Shown: positions 10,786 to 20,502, numbered from the stretch's first letter. The stretch: 64,000 nucleotides of DNA from Richelia sp. SL_2_1 (GCA_012033205.1 JAAUSO010000009.1:19283-83282); one strand, 5' to 3'. Notes: a model not told the origin generated them from the sequence alone. Made by a program: numbers and translations.

Positions 10786-11270
10786 CACCACTTTACTAGT
10801 ATTTAAAACTGTATATTTTGTAACTAAAATCTCTGTGTTGTCGGGGATCGCAAATATTTCTCAACCACTATTAAACAAAACTTATTTAAAAAAATATTAT
10901 TTATATATACTTTATGTAAAATAGTATTAAGAAATACTTATTAAAGATTGTTGCACAACCTTGATTTAATTGGTAAAGTGTGATGCATGACGACGATAAT
11001 TTAAATTCGTGTCGGGGGGATATGCAACGTATTGGCGATATCTGCAACTGCGGATTACAAGAAATGTTGATTAGGGAACCATTAGAGAGAGAAATCTAAT
11101 CAAAGAACGCAAATATCTTAATTTGGCTAGAAAAATTCACCACAAACAGCTTCTATTGCAGTAAATAGATTTCAATTGCATTAGCTTTTTGTCGATATCT
11201 ATATAAATCCCTAGTGTAAATTCACATTAAATATATCGACAAAGTAATACTTGAACAATGGAGGAGAAAA
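10786..11270. other. Gene-poor interval upstream of the SDR gene
   Basis: AT-rich spacer. A short frame at 10983-11099 would encode 38 residues with three cysteines, but it lacks a clear ribosome binding site and I do not recognise it. I see no RNA gene. The last 12 bases before 11271 hold a strong GGAGGAG ribosome binding site for the next gene. Confidence 0.4.
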
Positions 11271-12089
11271 ATGAATATTCAAGGATATACAGCTTTAATT
11301 ACTGGAGCTTCCCGTGGTATCGGACGTGCGATCGCGCTACAATTAGCTCAACAAAAAGTCAAAAGATTGATATTGGTTGCTCGCGATCGCAATAAATTAG
11401 CAGAAGTTGCGAAACTTGTGGAAGCGATGGGTGTCGAAGCGGTAATTATGCCGTTGGATTTAACAAAGCCAGTATTTGTAAACGTTGCAGTTGCTCAACT
11501 TTGGCAAAGTTATGGCCCGATAGATATATTGGTGAATTGTGCTGGTGTGGCTCACCAAAACTCATTTTTGCAAACGAAATTGCCTCAAGTACAAGAAGAA
11601 TTATCTTTGAATTTGTTGGGAACATACACCATGACTCATATGGTGGCTCGACGGATGGTAAAGCGAAACCAAGGAACAATTGTGAATGTATCGAGTTTAA
11701 TGGGGAAAGTTGCAGCCCCAACAATGGCAACTTATTCCGCGACTAAGTTTGCAATATTAGGATTTACTGAAGCCTTGCGTCGGGAACTTGCACCGTGCAA
11801 CATCAAAGTAGTTTCCCTATTGCCAACATTAACAGATACCGATATGGTGCGAGACTTGCAACTATATCGCGGAGTGATCCCAATGACACCGGAAAAAGTC
11901 GCACAAGCATTTGTTAAAGGATTACAAAGAGACTCATCAGAAATCTTAGTAGGTTGGCAAAGTCATCTAGCGATTTGGTGTCAGCGTCTAGCACCTTGGC
12001 TGTTAGAAATAGTGTTAAAACTTGCATCACCTCAAACTAAAGCTCCGAGGATACAACGGTATTATCAGAGGTTGGTTAGTATTTGGTAG
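11271..12089 (+). CDS. Short-chain dehydrogenase/reductase (SDR) family protein
   Basis: A 272-residue classical SDR, an NAD(P)H-dependent oxidoreductase. The visible elements are the cofactor glycine motif TGASRGIG (about residues 12-19), NCAGV (about 88, in place of NNAG), the catalytic serine in IVNVSSLMG (about 141) and YSATK (about 155-159). Arg and Lys near VARDRNKL suggest an NADP(H) preference. The C-terminus (WLLEIVLKLASPQTKAP) is hydrophobic, as in membrane-associated SDRs acting on lipids. GGAGGAG lies 5 nt before the ATG. The heterocyst regulator HetN is an SDR too, but its RGSGR motif is not present here, so I do not assign it. The substrate is unknown. A hairpin terminator follows. 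Confidence 0.85.
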   Translation: MNIQGYTALITGASRGIGRAIALQLAQQKVKRLILVARDRNKLAEVAKLVEAMGVEAVIMPLDLTKPVFVNVAVAQLWQSYGPIDILVNCAGVAHQNSFLQTKLPQVQEELSLNLLGTYTMTHMVARRMVKRNQGTIVNVSSLMGKVAAPTMATYSATKFAILGFTEALRRELAPCNIKVVSLLPTLTDTDMVRDLQLYRGVIPMTPEKVAQAFVKGLQRDSSEILVGWQSHLAIWCQRLAPWLLEIVLKLASPQTKAPRIQRYYQRLVSIW

Positions 12090-12115
12090 ATTAGCAAAAA
12101 ATACAAAATAAATAG

Positions 12116-12155
12116 TGTAGAGACGGAATGTATTACAGGCTGTCTCTACATTTTT
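12116..12155 (+). terminator. Rho-independent terminator after the SDR gene
   Basis: TGTAGAGACGG pairs with CTGTCTCTACA and is followed directly by T5. It lies 27 bp after the stop codon. Confidence 0.75.
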
Positions 12156-12262
12156 GCGTAATTTTTTTTCTAATTGTATTTTAATACGAAAATTTTAGTC
12201 AGTAATTATTCATAATGTAAAATATATCTTTTTCAATACTCGGTTATTGATTTGAAATTACT

Positions 12263-13279
12263 ATGCTTACAAAAATATCACTAGCAGACGAAACCCCTCA
12301 ACAAAATTTAATCTCAAAGGCGATCGCAAATGATTTACAAGCAAAAATTTTTGGGATTACACCGGAAAATGTCACAGAGATTATACACGAACGCTGGCGT
12401 TTACTCAAGTCTATTTATCCTGCTTTTAAAGAGTTGTGTGAAAGTAGTTTGCAGATACAACCTGAAGCAATATTGCCGACATTATGGGATTTGTGGCTTC
12501 CTTTAGCAATGCAAATTGCATCCAGACATCAAGAAATTCAACGTCCTTTTCTACAGGGAATTTTAGGAGGACAAGGAACAGGAAAGACTACAACTTGTAA
12601 AGTTCTCAACTTGATTCTGTCACATTTAGGATACCGTGCTTTGAGTTTGTCTTTGGATGACTTATACAAAACTTATCAAGCACGTTTAATTTTACAACAA
12701 CAAGACCCCCGTTTGATTTGGCGGGGACCTCCGGGAACTCATGATGTTGATTTGGGGATAAATCTTTTAGATAATATTCTGCAACGTCAAAATATTGTAA
12801 GGGTTCCTCGCTTCGACAAATCGCTACATTCTGGAAATGGCGATCGCGCTTTTTTTGAAACGGTAGAAAATATTGATATTGTATTATTTGAAGGTTGGTT
12901 TGTGGGAGTAAAGCCAATTAATTCAGCAGTGTTTAATAATCCACCGCTACCGATTATCACTGTAGCAGACAAAGCATTTGCAAGAGATATGAATGATAAA
13001 CTTCACGATTACCTAGCTTTGTGGCAACGTTTGGATAGTTTAATTGTGTTATATCCGAAAGATTACCGTTTGTCTTTAGAATGGCGCAAACAAGCAGAAT
13101 ATCAAATGAAAGCTAGCGGTAAACCAGGAATGACTGACTTACAAATTGAAGAATTTGTTCATTACTTTTGGAAAGCATTGCACCCAGAATTATTTATTAA
13201 ACCATTACTAGAATGTCCATCAGTTGATTTAATAATTGAAATTAATCCCAATCATAGTTTTGGGATAGTTGATAGTTGA
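12263..13279 (+). CDS. glyK: D-glycerate 3-kinase (cyanobacterial/plant type)
   Basis: It phosphorylates D-glycerate to 3-phosphoglycerate, the closing step of the photorespiratory C2 pathway, in the cytosol. The 338-residue protein has a P-loop GGQGTGKTT at about residues 101-109, then LSLDDLYKTYQ and RGPPGTHDVDLG. These are typical of the phosphoribulokinase-like GLYK family shared by cyanobacteria and plants and distinct from bacterial GarK/GlxK. FEGWFVGVKP and the C-terminal QMKASGKPGMTD complete the family pattern. It is a single-gene unit between the SDR gene and convergent selO. The start ATG is the first in frame. The symbol follows plant usage, and the family is well supported. Confidence 0.85.
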   Translation: MLTKISLADETPQQNLISKAIANDLQAKIFGITPENVTEIIHERWRLLKSIYPAFKELCESSLQIQPEAILPTLWDLWLPLAMQIASRHQEIQRPFLQGILGGQGTGKTTTCKVLNLILSHLGYRALSLSLDDLYKTYQARLILQQQDPRLIWRGPPGTHDVDLGINLLDNILQRQNIVRVPRFDKSLHSGNGDRAFFETVENIDIVLFEGWFVGVKPINSAVFNNPPLPIITVADKAFARDMNDKLHDYLALWQRLDSLIVLYPKDYRLSLEWRKQAEYQMKASGKPGMTDLQIEEFVHYFWKALHPELFIKPLLECPSVDLIIEINPNHSFGIVDS

Positions 13280-13394
13280 TAGTTGATAGTAACCCCTTCC
13301 CGCGCTAACATTGGCTTTCTCTCTTTATCTCGTTCCTCTGTGTTCTCTGCGTTCTCTGTGTTTTTTTTCGGTAATTGACATGAACAACTAACCA

Positions 13395-14858
13395 CTATCC
13401 ACTAACAATTTCTTTAACTAAATCATTAAAAGGTTGCCAATTATCTTCTTGAGAAATTGATTCCCAAACTGATTCAATTATAGGTCTTAATATTACGGTT
13501 TGCGGATTACATTTTTTTAAAATTTGAGCAATATTATCCATTTCATCGGTTGCAATACTATTCAAAATGCGGTGATAAATTCCTGCCCAATTAACGAATA
13601 ATTCTGAAGCACCTAAAGATTGCTTTATCTCAGAACCTTCTAAAATATAGTTTGCATCATCTTGCCATTTATGAGAAAAATTTGCGGCAATATCAGCAAA
13701 AAAGTGATGATAACTAATAGGGTAATGCTTGAGAAAATCAATTGTTGCTTTTAACAGTTCATCAGTATCAGACTTTGGTAATTCTTGTTCAAATCCTAGT
13801 TTTTTCAACATTAATAAACGGTAATTACCCAAAAAATGTTTACCAAACGTTATCAAACCATTATCCATATCAGATTTATCAATTACAGCCTTTAATGGTT
13901 CTTGAAGCATTTCTAAATTCCACATACAAATATCTGGCTGGTGGATGTAAGAATAACGGCTATAATAATCAAAATATGCTGCCGTAAAATGCGGGTCGTA
14001 AGTAGGAATAAATGCATAGGGTCCGTAATCAAAACTTTCCCCAGTAATCGACATATTATCGGTATTTAACACTGCATGACAAAAACCAGCAGCCATCCAT
14101 TGTGCAGCTAATTTCGCGACTCTTTCAACTAATTCCGCATAAAATAAAGCATATTTTTCTGCTTCGCTAACTAAATGGGGATAGTAATATTCGATTACAT
14201 GATCTAAAAGTTGTTTCGTTAAATCTGGACGTTTTAAATAGTTTAAACGTTCAAAAGTACCAAAACGAATATGGGAACGATTCATCCTTACCATAACTGA
14301 CGAACGAGTGGGGGAAGGTTCATCACCGCGCCACAATTGCATTCCCGTTTCAATTAAACTCAGACAGCGAGAGGTGCGTACACCCATCCGATGGAGCATT
14401 TCCCCCGCTAATACCTCCCTTATCCCCCCCTTGAGAGTCAGCATTCCATCACCACCACGGGAATAAGGTGTTCTACCGGAACCTTTCGTGCCAAAATCAT
14501 AAAGTTCGCTATCGCAACCCCGTACTTGTCCGTAAAGAAAGCCTCTACCATCACCCAATCTTGGATTATATTCACCGAATTGATAGCCATGGTAACGCAT
14601 TGCTAGCAGGGGTTTACGCTGTTCAAATTTACCAAAGGCTTGAATAAAATCTTCGTCAGTCACCGTTGTGGGGTTTAATCCCAACAGTGGAAGCAGTGTA
14701 TCATTACGAAAGCGGAGTTTGTGAAGCGGGAATTCCTCCGCCATGACTTCATCAAAGTAATCCGAACCTAAAGATTCAAATGCCGGTTCGTAATTGAGAT
14801 TGAGTAAGGGATTAGTAGTTTCAGCCGTTTGCATTACCATTACGGGTAAGTTTGCCAT
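13395..14858 (-). CDS. selO: Protein adenylyltransferase SelO (YdiU/UPF0061 family)
   Basis: SelO is a pseudokinase-fold enzyme that transfers AMP from ATP to Ser/Thr/Tyr of target proteins, with roles in redox homeostasis. The 487-residue protein has the full family signature: [18 protein letters not shown] (about residues 88-105), [14 protein letters not shown] (about 126-139), [29 protein letters not shown] and [13 protein letters not shown]. The metal and nucleotide-binding N and D of NTDNMS and DYGP are present. It is transcribed towards glyK and upstream of nothing co-oriented within 240 bp, so it is probably monocistronic. The first ATG is used, and the N-terminal 20 residues are poorly conserved and could be slightly shorter. 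Confidence 0.9.
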   Translation of the reverse strand: MANLPVMVMQTAETTNPLLNLNYEPAFESLGSDYFDEVMAEEFPLHKLRFRNDTLLPLLGLNPTTVTDEDFIQAFGKFEQRKPLLAMRYHGYQFGEYNPRLGDGRGFLYGQVRGCDSELYDFGTKGSGRTPYSRGGDGMLTLKGGIREVLAGEMLHRMGVRTSRCLSLIETGMQLWRGDEPSPTRSSVMVRMNRSHIRFGTFERLNYLKRPDLTKQLLDHVIEYYYPHLVSEAEKYALFYAELVERVAKLAAQWMAAGFCHAVLNTDNMSITGESFDYGPYAFIPTYDPHFTAAYFDYYSRYSYIHQPDICMWNLEMLQEPLKAVIDKSDMDNGLITFGKHFLGNYRLLMLKKLGFEQELPKSDTDELLKATIDFLKHYPISYHHFFADIAANFSHKWQDDANYILEGSEIKQSLGASELFVNWAGIYHRILNSIATDEMDNIAQILKKCNPQTVILRPIIESVWESISQEDNWQPFNDLVKEIVSG

Positions 14859-15035
14859 ACTCTTAATAGTACATCTGAGAGGGGAAAAGTTGAAAGTGAA
14901 GAGTTAGGATTTATTACTTATCTCTCTTCATCTCTTCATCTCTTTTCTCGGCGCTCTCCGCGCTCTCTGCGGTTTTTTTTCAAAAATCTTCTACCGGGAA
15001 AAAAGTAATGCATTTAAATAAATATGACAAATATA

Positions 15036-15063
15036 AATAAAAAGACGTAGCAATGCTACGTCT
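15036..15063 (-). terminator. Rho-independent terminator of the LTxxQ-motif protein gene
   Basis: On the minus strand AGACGTAGC, ATT and GCTACGTCT form a perfect 9-bp stem with a 3-base loop, followed by T5. It lies about 38 bp after the stop codon of the gene at 15101-15502. Confidence 0.78.
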
Positions 15064-15100
15064 ATACATTAGTGATTTGTGATGTAATTTAGATTTTGAA

Positions 15101-15502
15101 TTATTCACCAACAATCGCATTAATTCTCTGACGAGATGTTTTAACTATTGATTGAATACGAGTTTTTTGTTGTGGTGTTAATTTCATCGATTGAATTATT
15201 TTTGTTCTTCCTTCTTTCGTTTTTAACGATTGCATAACTTGACTGCGTTGCGCTTTAGTAAACACATTACCAATTTGTGTAAATGCTTCGTCGCGAATCG
15301 CGTCTACTTGTTTGCGCTGTTGCGGAGTCAGTCTTTTATAAACACGTGGTACTGCATAGCCAGTTGCTTGTATTGTCAGTGGGATTAAAATATATCTAGG
15401 TATTAATGCTTCGGCTTTTTTGGCGGAAATTCCAGTTAAAAACACACTGAGAAGTGCAGCACTCAAAAATACGGACAGACGCTTTGTTGATTTACTAAAC
15501 AT
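15101..15502 (-). CDS. Exported LTxxQ-motif (Spy/CpxP-like) small protein
   Basis: A 133-residue protein with a clear signal sequence: a basic start (MFSKSTKRLS), a hydrophobic stretch (VFLSAALLSVFLTGI) and a likely cleavage near SAKKAEA. The mature part is basic and helical, with LTPQQRKQV, FTKAQRSQV and LTPQQKTRI. These are copies of the LTxxQ pattern found in periplasmic Spy/CpxP chaperone-like proteins. It therefore probably acts in the periplasm. Homology to Spy is only at motif level and the function is not shown. It is a single gene with its own terminator (15036-15063). Confidence 0.7.
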   Translation of the reverse strand: MFSKSTKRLSVFLSAALLSVFLTGISAKKAEALIPRYILIPLTIQATGYAVPRVYKRLTPQQRKQVDAIRDEAFTQIGNVFTKAQRSQVMQSLKTKEGRTKIIQSMKLTPQQKTRIQSIVKTSRQRINAIVGE

Positions 15503-15643
15503 TGAGAGAAACCCCTTAATTAATTTTTAATTTTAGATTTTAGATTTTGGATTTTGAATTATCTCCTACGTACACGCTATGCTAATCGATTTTGAATTTA
15601 TGATGCTCTATTTGGCAAATTTTTCTGACTTTAGTCTCAACTT

Positions 15644-16207
15644 TTAAGCTTCCCATTTAGGATTAATCAAACTTGTTAAAATATGGTCTTGCCACTCACC
15701 ATTAATTAGTAAATAGTCTCTAGCATAACCTTCTACCAAAAATCCTAACCTTTTGAGCAAATTACCGCTACTTTGATTGTGAGGCATATAATTTGCCATA
15801 ATCCGGTGCATTTTTAACTCATTAAATACATAATCAATACTGGCTTGTAGGGCTTCTGTCATGTAACCTTTACCTTGTTCTTTTTCCGCCAAACTGTAAC
15901 CTACAGTACAAAATTGTGCGATACTCCTGATAAAAGTTCCGAAATTAATAGTTCCAATTATTGTAGACTCAGTTTGAGAAAAAATCAGCAGTCTTAATGA
16001 CTGTCCTTGGACAAATTCGCTGATTCCTCTTTCTACTTCACTATTCCAATATGCTTCTGTAAAAAAACATTCTGGCCATATAGCATAAAAAGGAGTCAGA
16101 TAAGCTTGATTGTCAGTATAATATTTGATAATTAATGCTACATCTTCCTGATTAGCCAGTCGTAAAAATAAGCGTTTGGTAAGGATATATGGCTGTTGCA
16201 ATTCCAT
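15644..16207 (-). CDS. GNAT family N-acetyltransferase, RimJ/RimL type
   Basis: A 187-residue acetyl-CoA-dependent N-acetyltransferase. It begins TKRLFLRLANQEDV, the usual RimJ-like start. The acetyl-CoA binding motif A appears as EKEQGKGYMTEALQASIDY (about residues 107-125). NQSSGNLLKRLGFLVEG (about 143-159) and the C-terminal NGEWQDHILTSL are also characteristic. Such proteins acetylate ribosomal protein N-termini or small molecules, and the substrate here cannot be told. It stands alone, 56 bp downstream of the pentapeptide gene on the same strand, so co-transcription is possible. Confidence 0.85.
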   Translation of the reverse strand: MELQQPYILTKRLFLRLANQEDVALIIKYYTDNQAYLTPFYAIWPECFFTEAYWNSEVERGISEFVQGQSLRLLIFSQTESTIIGTINFGTFIRSIAQFCTVGYSLAEKEQGKGYMTEALQASIDYVFNELKMHRIMANYMPHNQSSGNLLKRLGFLVEGYARDYLLINGEWQDHILTSLINPKWEA

Positions 16208-16263
16208 TGATTTTCAGAACTTATTATCAAAAAACAATAATATCTGTGAAAAAACCAGCATGA

Positions 16264-16992
16264 TTAAGAACAGATTTGAAATTGTTCTATTTTTCTCATT
16301 CTTGCTGCAACTGGGTCAAAATTTTTGTCAAATAAAGTGTAATTGTTGTAACAAGAATTAGTTAGATTAGCATTGTTTAATTTAGCTCTACGTAAATCGG
16401 CACCACGCAAATCCGCATTCTTGAAATTAACACCTTGCAAATTGTTGAATCGGAAATTTATTCCTTGTAGATTAACTCCAGATAAGTTTACACCCATTAA
16501 CAAAGATATTTGTTTTTCTGCGGAAATTTGTAGTAATTTAGTATCTTGTAAAAACATGATTACAAAACCCTTGCGTATCGGGTCAAGTTCCTCTAAAGTT
16601 GCTTGAGTAATTGCCCGAAAAGTAACCGCTTTTTTTCTAATTGATTGCGGATTTTCTTGTAAAATTGTCGCTGTCATCGTTTTCAGATAATCTGACAGCA
16701 CTTGTTGACGATATACATTAGTAGTTATCGCTACATTCCCATATCTTGGAGTGAATTGAGATACAGATCGATCAAATCCGTGTAGGAAAATACCAATCGT
16801 CAGAACCAAAAAGATAACACAACTTGTTACCAATAAAATTAAAGATTTATCAGCTTTTTTGGGAACTTCCACCAAATTAAAAGTTGACTTCAAATTTTTT
16901 ACCTTGCGGAAAAAATAACCACCCAACTGAGTAGATTTCCTTGTACTATAGACTTCATTTAATTTGATAATTTGTTGAGATTGTGTATTCAT
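16264..16992 (-). CDS. Membrane-anchored pentapeptide-repeat protein
   Basis: A 242-residue protein. A cytoplasmic N-terminal part of about 48 residues is followed by one strong transmembrane segment (SLILLVTSCVIFLVLTIGIF, about residues 49-68). Next comes a helical region, then about nine A(D/N)LxX-type pentapeptides (VNLSG, VNLQG, INFRF, NNLQG, VNFKN, ADLRG, ADLRR, AKLNN, ANLTN; about 168-212). These should form a short right-handed quadrilateral beta-helix outside the membrane. The tail has no known domain. The family is common in cyanobacteria and mostly of unknown function. The AT-rich 239-bp region upstream to bioB holds no other gene. Confidence 0.75.
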   Translation of the reverse strand: MNTQSQQIIKLNEVYSTRKSTQLGGYFFRKVKNLKSTFNLVEVPKKADKSLILLVTSCVIFLVLTIGIFLHGFDRSVSQFTPRYGNVAITTNVYRQQVLSDYLKTMTATILQENPQSIRKKAVTFRAITQATLEELDPIRKGFVIMFLQDTKLLQISAEKQISLLMGVNLSGVNLQGINFRFNNLQGVNFKNADLRGADLRRAKLNNANLTNSCYNNYTLFDKNFDPVAARMRKIEQFQICS

Positions 16993-17231
16993 AGTTAGTT
17001 TTGCTAAAATAAAATGTAGCTCAGTTGACTTTTATCTCAGAGTAATTGCTTACCCTAAATAATGTACCAGAGGATTTTCAGAAAAAAAGTAGGTTGAATT
17101 ATCAAAATAGATGAGAAAATTGCAAAGAAAATAAATATTAATATACGTTAATATCCGATTTGTTGCAGTAAGTGATAATAGTGATAATTAATAATTGTTG
17201 ATTAATAATTGTAAAAAGGATTATTTGCTCT

Positions 17232-18209
17232 GTGGGAATACGCTACGATTGGCAAGAAGCAGAAATACGCGCAATATATGACACGCCAATGCTAGAGTTG
17301 ATTTATCAAGCCGCTAGCATACATCGAGAATTCCACGATTCCAGAAAGATACAGGTTTGTAAACTAGTATCGATAAAAACCGGCGCTTGTCCTGAAGATT
17401 GTAGTTACTGCGCTCAATCTTCCCGATACAAAACAGAAGTAAAACCACAATCGCTATTAGATAAGCAAACAGTAGTTGATATCGCCAAGCAAGCTAAACA
17501 AAGCGGTGTCAGTCGGGTTTGTATGGGTGCTGCTTGGAGGGAAGTACGGGATAATTCTCAATTCGAGCAAGTTCTAGAGATGGTAAAAGAAGTTACAGCA
17601 TTAGATTTAGAAGTATGCTGCACTTTAGGAATGCTCAATCAATCACAAGCAAAGCGTTTAGAAGATGCGGGACTTTACGCTTATAATCACAACCTCGATA
17701 CTTCCCAAGATTATTACAGTACCATTATTACCACCAGAACTTATGGCGATCGCCTGAATACGATCAACAATGTTCGTCAAACAAATGTTACCGTATGTTC
17801 CGGCGGTATACTGGGTTTAGGTGAAAGCGTTGATGATAGAGTTTCCATGTTATGCACTTTATCCAACCTGCAACCCCATCCAGAATCCGTACCCATCAAC
17901 ATCCTTTCTCAAGTCGAAGGTACACCGTTAGAAAATCAGCCCGATGTACCCATCTGGGAAGTAATACGAATGATAGCCACAGCCCGTATTATCATGCCCA
18001 AATCCGACGTTCGTTTGAGTGCGGGAAGATCGAGACTTTCTCAAATAGAACAAGCAATGTGCTTTATGGCAGGTGCAAACTCCATATTTTCCAGCGATGA
18101 CGGACATATGTTAACCGTTACCACACCTTGTCCCGGATACGATAGTGATCAGGAAATGTTGAGTTTATTGGGCTTGGAAATGCGAGAAAGCAGGGCAAAT
18201 AAAGGTTAG
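17232..18209 (+). CDS. bioB: Biotin synthase
   Basis: This radical SAM enzyme inserts sulfur into dethiobiotin in the last step of biotin synthesis. The 325-residue protein has the SAM cluster motif CPEDCSYC (about residues 54-61), [17 protein letters not shown] and the [2Fe-2S] ligand region VRLSAGR, all diagnostic. The start is GTG (17232), since the family N-terminus ([13 protein letters not shown]) follows at once and no ATG fits. No other bio gene is in the window. The last four residues (ANKG) and the TAG stop lie in the first units of a GGTTARA heptamer array (18201-18315), so the repeat has overwritten the original 3-prime end. Confidence 0.95.
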   Translation: MGIRYDWQEAEIRAIYDTPMLELIYQAASIHREFHDSRKIQVCKLVSIKTGACPEDCSYCAQSSRYKTEVKPQSLLDKQTVVDIAKQAKQSGVSRVCMGAAWREVRDNSQFEQVLEMVKEVTALDLEVCCTLGMLNQSQAKRLEDAGLYAYNHNLDTSQDYYSTIITTRTYGDRLNTINNVRQTNVTVCSGGILGLGESVDDRVSMLCTLSNLQPHPESVPINILSQVEGTPLENQPDVPIWEVIRMIATARIIMPKSDVRLSAGRSRLSQIEQAMCFMAGANSIFSSDDGHMLTVTTPCPGYDSDQEMLSLLGLEMRESRANKG

Positions 18210-18315
18210 AGGTTAAAGGTTAGAGGTTAAAGGTTAGAGGTTAAAGGTTAGAGGTTAGAGGTTAGAGGTTAGAGGTTAGAGGTTAGAGGTTAAAGGTTAA
18301 AGGTTAAAGGTTAAA
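18201..18315. repeat. Heptanucleotide tandem array (GGTTAGA/GGTTAAA)
   Basis: About 16 tandem 7-bp units, alternating GGTTAGA and GGTTAAA, overlap the end of bioB. They are the same unit as in the arrays at 6998, 59423 and 63821. Confidence 0.87.
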
Positions 18316-18403
18316 TACCAATTACCGATTACCGATTACCCATTCCCAATACTCTATGATAAATGCTTCAATATATCTAATGAACAATTGTGGAGAAAAG
18401 TAA

Positions 18404-18499
18404 ATGCTTGCTGTAATTTCATATATTGGGTTTTTAGTCTTGTTTACTGGCATCGCTGCTGGTTTACTCTTCGGCTTACGTGCCGTTAAATTACTTTAA
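18404..18499 (+). CDS. petL: Cytochrome b6-f complex subunit 6 (PetL)
   Basis: A 31-residue single-pass membrane protein. It starts [14 protein letters not shown], continues [14 protein letters not shown] and ends KLL. This is the size and pattern of cyanobacterial PetL, a small peripheral subunit that stabilises the cytochrome b6f complex in the thylakoid membrane. GGAGAAAAG lies 6-14 nt upstream of the ATG. It stands alone between bioB and aroB, which is usual for scattered pet genes. Assignment is from memory of Nostoc PetL sequences, and its position in a gene-sized gap with a good ribosome binding site supports it. Confidence 0.82.
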   Translation: MLAVISYIGFLVLFTGIAAGLLFGLRAVKLL

Positions 18500-18605
18500 T
18501 TTAAGGTTGGGACAACCTCTAGAACATAGGATTTGAAAATTTTGATTGGGAGCTAGCTAGTCTCCCCATCTCCCCACATCCCCAAATTAAGATACAATAT
18601 ATACT

Positions 18606-18623
18606 CCATAAGAGCTTTTATGG
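18606..18623 (+). promoter_or_regulatory. Dyad in the aroB leader
   Basis: CCATAA-GAGCTT-TTATGG is a perfect 6-6-6 inverted repeat ending 9 nt before the aroB ATG. It covers the place where the ribosome binding site should be, so it could be an operator or an RNA hairpin affecting translation. Its function is not shown. Confidence 0.35.
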
Positions 18624-18632
18624 GGTAAAGCA

Positions 18633-19760
18633 ATGTCTTCTACAATTAGTGTAAATCTACCGCTGTCGTCTTACGAAATTGCGATCGCACCGGGAAGTTT
18701 GGATAACCTCGGCGATTATATGAATCGTTTGCAGTTGGGGAAAAAGGTGTTATTAGTTTCTAACCCGACGGTTTTTAAACACTATGGGGAAAGAGTTTTA
18801 AATTCTCTTAAAGCTTCTGAATTTAATGTTTGTAACTGCATTTTGCCCGACGGCGAACAGTATAAAAATTTGGATTCGATACAAAAAATATACGACACGG
18901 CTCTGGAAAATCGCGTAGAACGTTCTTCCACAATGGTAGCTTTAGGAGGTGGCGTAATTGGGGATATGACGGGTTTTGCTGCGGCTACTTGGCTGCGAGG
19001 AATTAAGTTTGTACAGGTGCCGACTTCACTTTTAGCAATGGTGGATGCTTCGGTGGGTGGTAAAACTGGCGTTAACCATCCCCAGGGAAAAAACTTGATT
19101 GGTGCTTTTCATCAACCGCGCTTAGTATTAATTGATCCAGAAGTGCTGAAAACTCTGCCACAAAGAGAATTACGTGCCGGAATGGCAGAAGTAATTAAAT
19201 ATGGAGTGATTTGGGATGCCGATTTATTCGTAGAAATGGAAAATTGCGATCGCCTCGATCAAATGCAATATTTAATCAGTGCTGTTTCTGGTGGAGAGAA
19301 GTCATTAATAAATTACATATTAACGCGCTCTTGTCAAGCAAAAGCTGATGTAGTTAGTAAAGATGAGAAAGAAGCCGGATTACGAGCAATTCTCAATTAT
19401 GGACACACTATTGCTCATGCTGTGGAAAGTTTGACAGGTTATAGTGTAGTTAATCACGGTGAAGCAGTTGCGATCGGTATGGTAGCAGCAGGAGAGATTG
19501 CTGCGAAACTAGGAATGTGGCAGTCTTCGGAAGTGCAAAGACAAAATATCTTGATTGAAAAAGCGGGTTTACCAACAAAATTACCAGCAGGGTTGAATAT
19601 TGCAGAGATAATTGAGTCGTTGCAATTGGATAAGAAAGTCAAAGCAGGTAAAGTCAGGTTTATATTACCAACGCAGATTGGTGCGGCGACAATCACTGAT
19701 GAAGTACCATCAGAGGTGATTTGTGAGGTGTTGCAGGAAATGAGTAATTCACCACATTAA
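18633..19760 (+). CDS. aroB: 3-dehydroquinate synthase
   Basis: It converts DAHP to 3-dehydroquinate in step 2 of the shikimate pathway, using NAD and a divalent metal. The 375-residue protein contains [16 protein letters not shown], the dinucleotide-binding [13 protein letters not shown] (about residues 109-121), [20 protein letters not shown], the metal ligand region EVIKYGVI (about 188) and the two metal histidine regions [12 protein letters not shown] (about 256) and [10 protein letters not shown] (about 273). It is slightly longer than the 360-residue norm because of a linker after DRLDQMQY. It is probably monocistronic. Confidence 0.96.
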   Translation: MSSTISVNLPLSSYEIAIAPGSLDNLGDYMNRLQLGKKVLLVSNPTVFKHYGERVLNSLKASEFNVCNCILPDGEQYKNLDSIQKIYDTALENRVERSSTMVALGGGVIGDMTGFAAATWLRGIKFVQVPTSLLAMVDASVGGKTGVNHPQGKNLIGAFHQPRLVLIDPEVLKTLPQRELRAGMAEVIKYGVIWDADLFVEMENCDRLDQMQYLISAVSGGEKSLINYILTRSCQAKADVVSKDEKEAGLRAILNYGHTIAHAVESLTGYSVVNHGEAVAIGMVAAGEIAAKLGMWQSSEVQRQNILIEKAGLPTKLPAGLNIAEIIESLQLDKKVKAGKVRFILPTQIGAATITDEVPSEVICEVLQEMSNSPH

Positions 19761-19870
19761 TTATCATGGTTTGTAGTTGGGATGCGCGCCCTTAATTTAC
19801 AGCGATAAAAGCTGCTACTAACCCATCAGAATTAATCACATAACTAGTAAATGTATTTACAAATAACAAA

Positions 19871-20248
19871 CTAACTTTTAATAACATCTACCGGATAAGC
19901 ATCAAATTTTTTGTCCCGCGAAATAATTTTCATCTTTTCACAAACTGCCTGAGCAATTATAATCCTGTCAAAAGGATCGTGATGATGCAATGGTAATTTT
20001 TCTATATAAACAGCGTGAGAAATATTAATAGGTAAGGAATGAAAGTCTTTTTGCTCAATTTGTGTTTCTAAATCATCGGGAGCAGTCAATTTGCCAATTT
20101 GTTTTTTAATTGCTATTTCCCAAGCAGAAGCAGCGCTAACAAAGATAATATTATCTGGATTTGTTATCACTTTTATAGCTTTTTCAGAAAGAGTTTTATC
20201 GTTAGCTAACCACCATATCAAAGTATGAGTATCGAGAAGGAATTTCAA
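19871..20248 (-). CDS. PIN-domain toxin (VapC-like)
   Basis: A 125-residue PIN-domain protein, a predicted Mg-dependent endoribonuclease toxin. The acidic active-site residues are visible in MKFLLDTHTLIWWLA (D6), SAASAWEIAIK (E43 region) and HHHDPFDRIIIAQA (D93 and D96). ISRDKKFDAY near the end gives the last acidic position. It overlaps the upstream antitoxin gene by 4 bp (ATGA), a typical translational coupling in toxin-antitoxin operons. This subtype (SAxSxWEIAIK, HxDPFDR) usually pairs with Phd/YefM antitoxins, as here. Confidence 0.9.
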   Translation of the reverse strand: MKFLLDTHTLIWWLANDKTLSEKAIKVITNPDNIIFVSAASAWEIAIKKQIGKLTAPDDLETQIEQKDFHSLPINISHAVYIEKLPLHHHDPFDRIIIAQAVCEKMKIISRDKKFDAYPVDVIKS

Positions 20249-20490
20249 ACTGATTCCTCCCCAGTAAAACCCGCAAGGATTTCAGGAGGCAATTCATCAT
20301 CAAAATCATCAGACATCGTGACTTTACCTTCCCATCCTCCAGGAATTCTCAGCTCTTTCTTTTTTTGATAGGGAATCATTCTGATTGCAGGTTTTCCTGC
20401 TTTGGCAATAATTACCTCTTCCCCTGCTAAAACTGCTTCGATTAGTTTAGAAAGATTAGTCTTAGCTTCGTGGATATTAGTTATTTTCAT
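20245..20490 (-). CDS. Phd/YefM-family antitoxin
   Basis: An 81-residue antitoxin. The N-terminal Phd fold has MKITNIHEAKTNLSKLIEAV and GEEVIIAKAGKPAIRMIPY (about residues 1-57), which bind the operator DNA. The C-terminal tail (GWEGKVTMSDDFDDELPPEI) is acidic and disordered, and would neutralise the PIN toxin encoded just downstream with a 4-bp overlap. A palindrome TAAACT-T-AGTTTA (20503-20515), 13 bp upstream of the start, could be its autoregulatory operator. Confidence 0.9.
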   Translation of the reverse strand: MKITNIHEAKTNLSKLIEAVLAGEEVIIAKAGKPAIRMIPYQKKKELRIPGGWEGKVTMSDDFDDELPPEILAGFTGEESV

Positions 20491-20502
20491 TTTTTGCTTA
20501 GC

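Noticed and set aside
10983..11099. 38-codon frame with three cysteines upstream of the SDR gene
   Set aside because: No clear ribosome binding site and no family recognised. It was kept only as a note because a small cysteine protein cannot be excluded.
11271..12089. HetN, the heterocyst patterning SDR
   Set aside because: The SDR fold matches, but the RGSGR pentapeptide and the hgl/het neighbours of HetN are absent.
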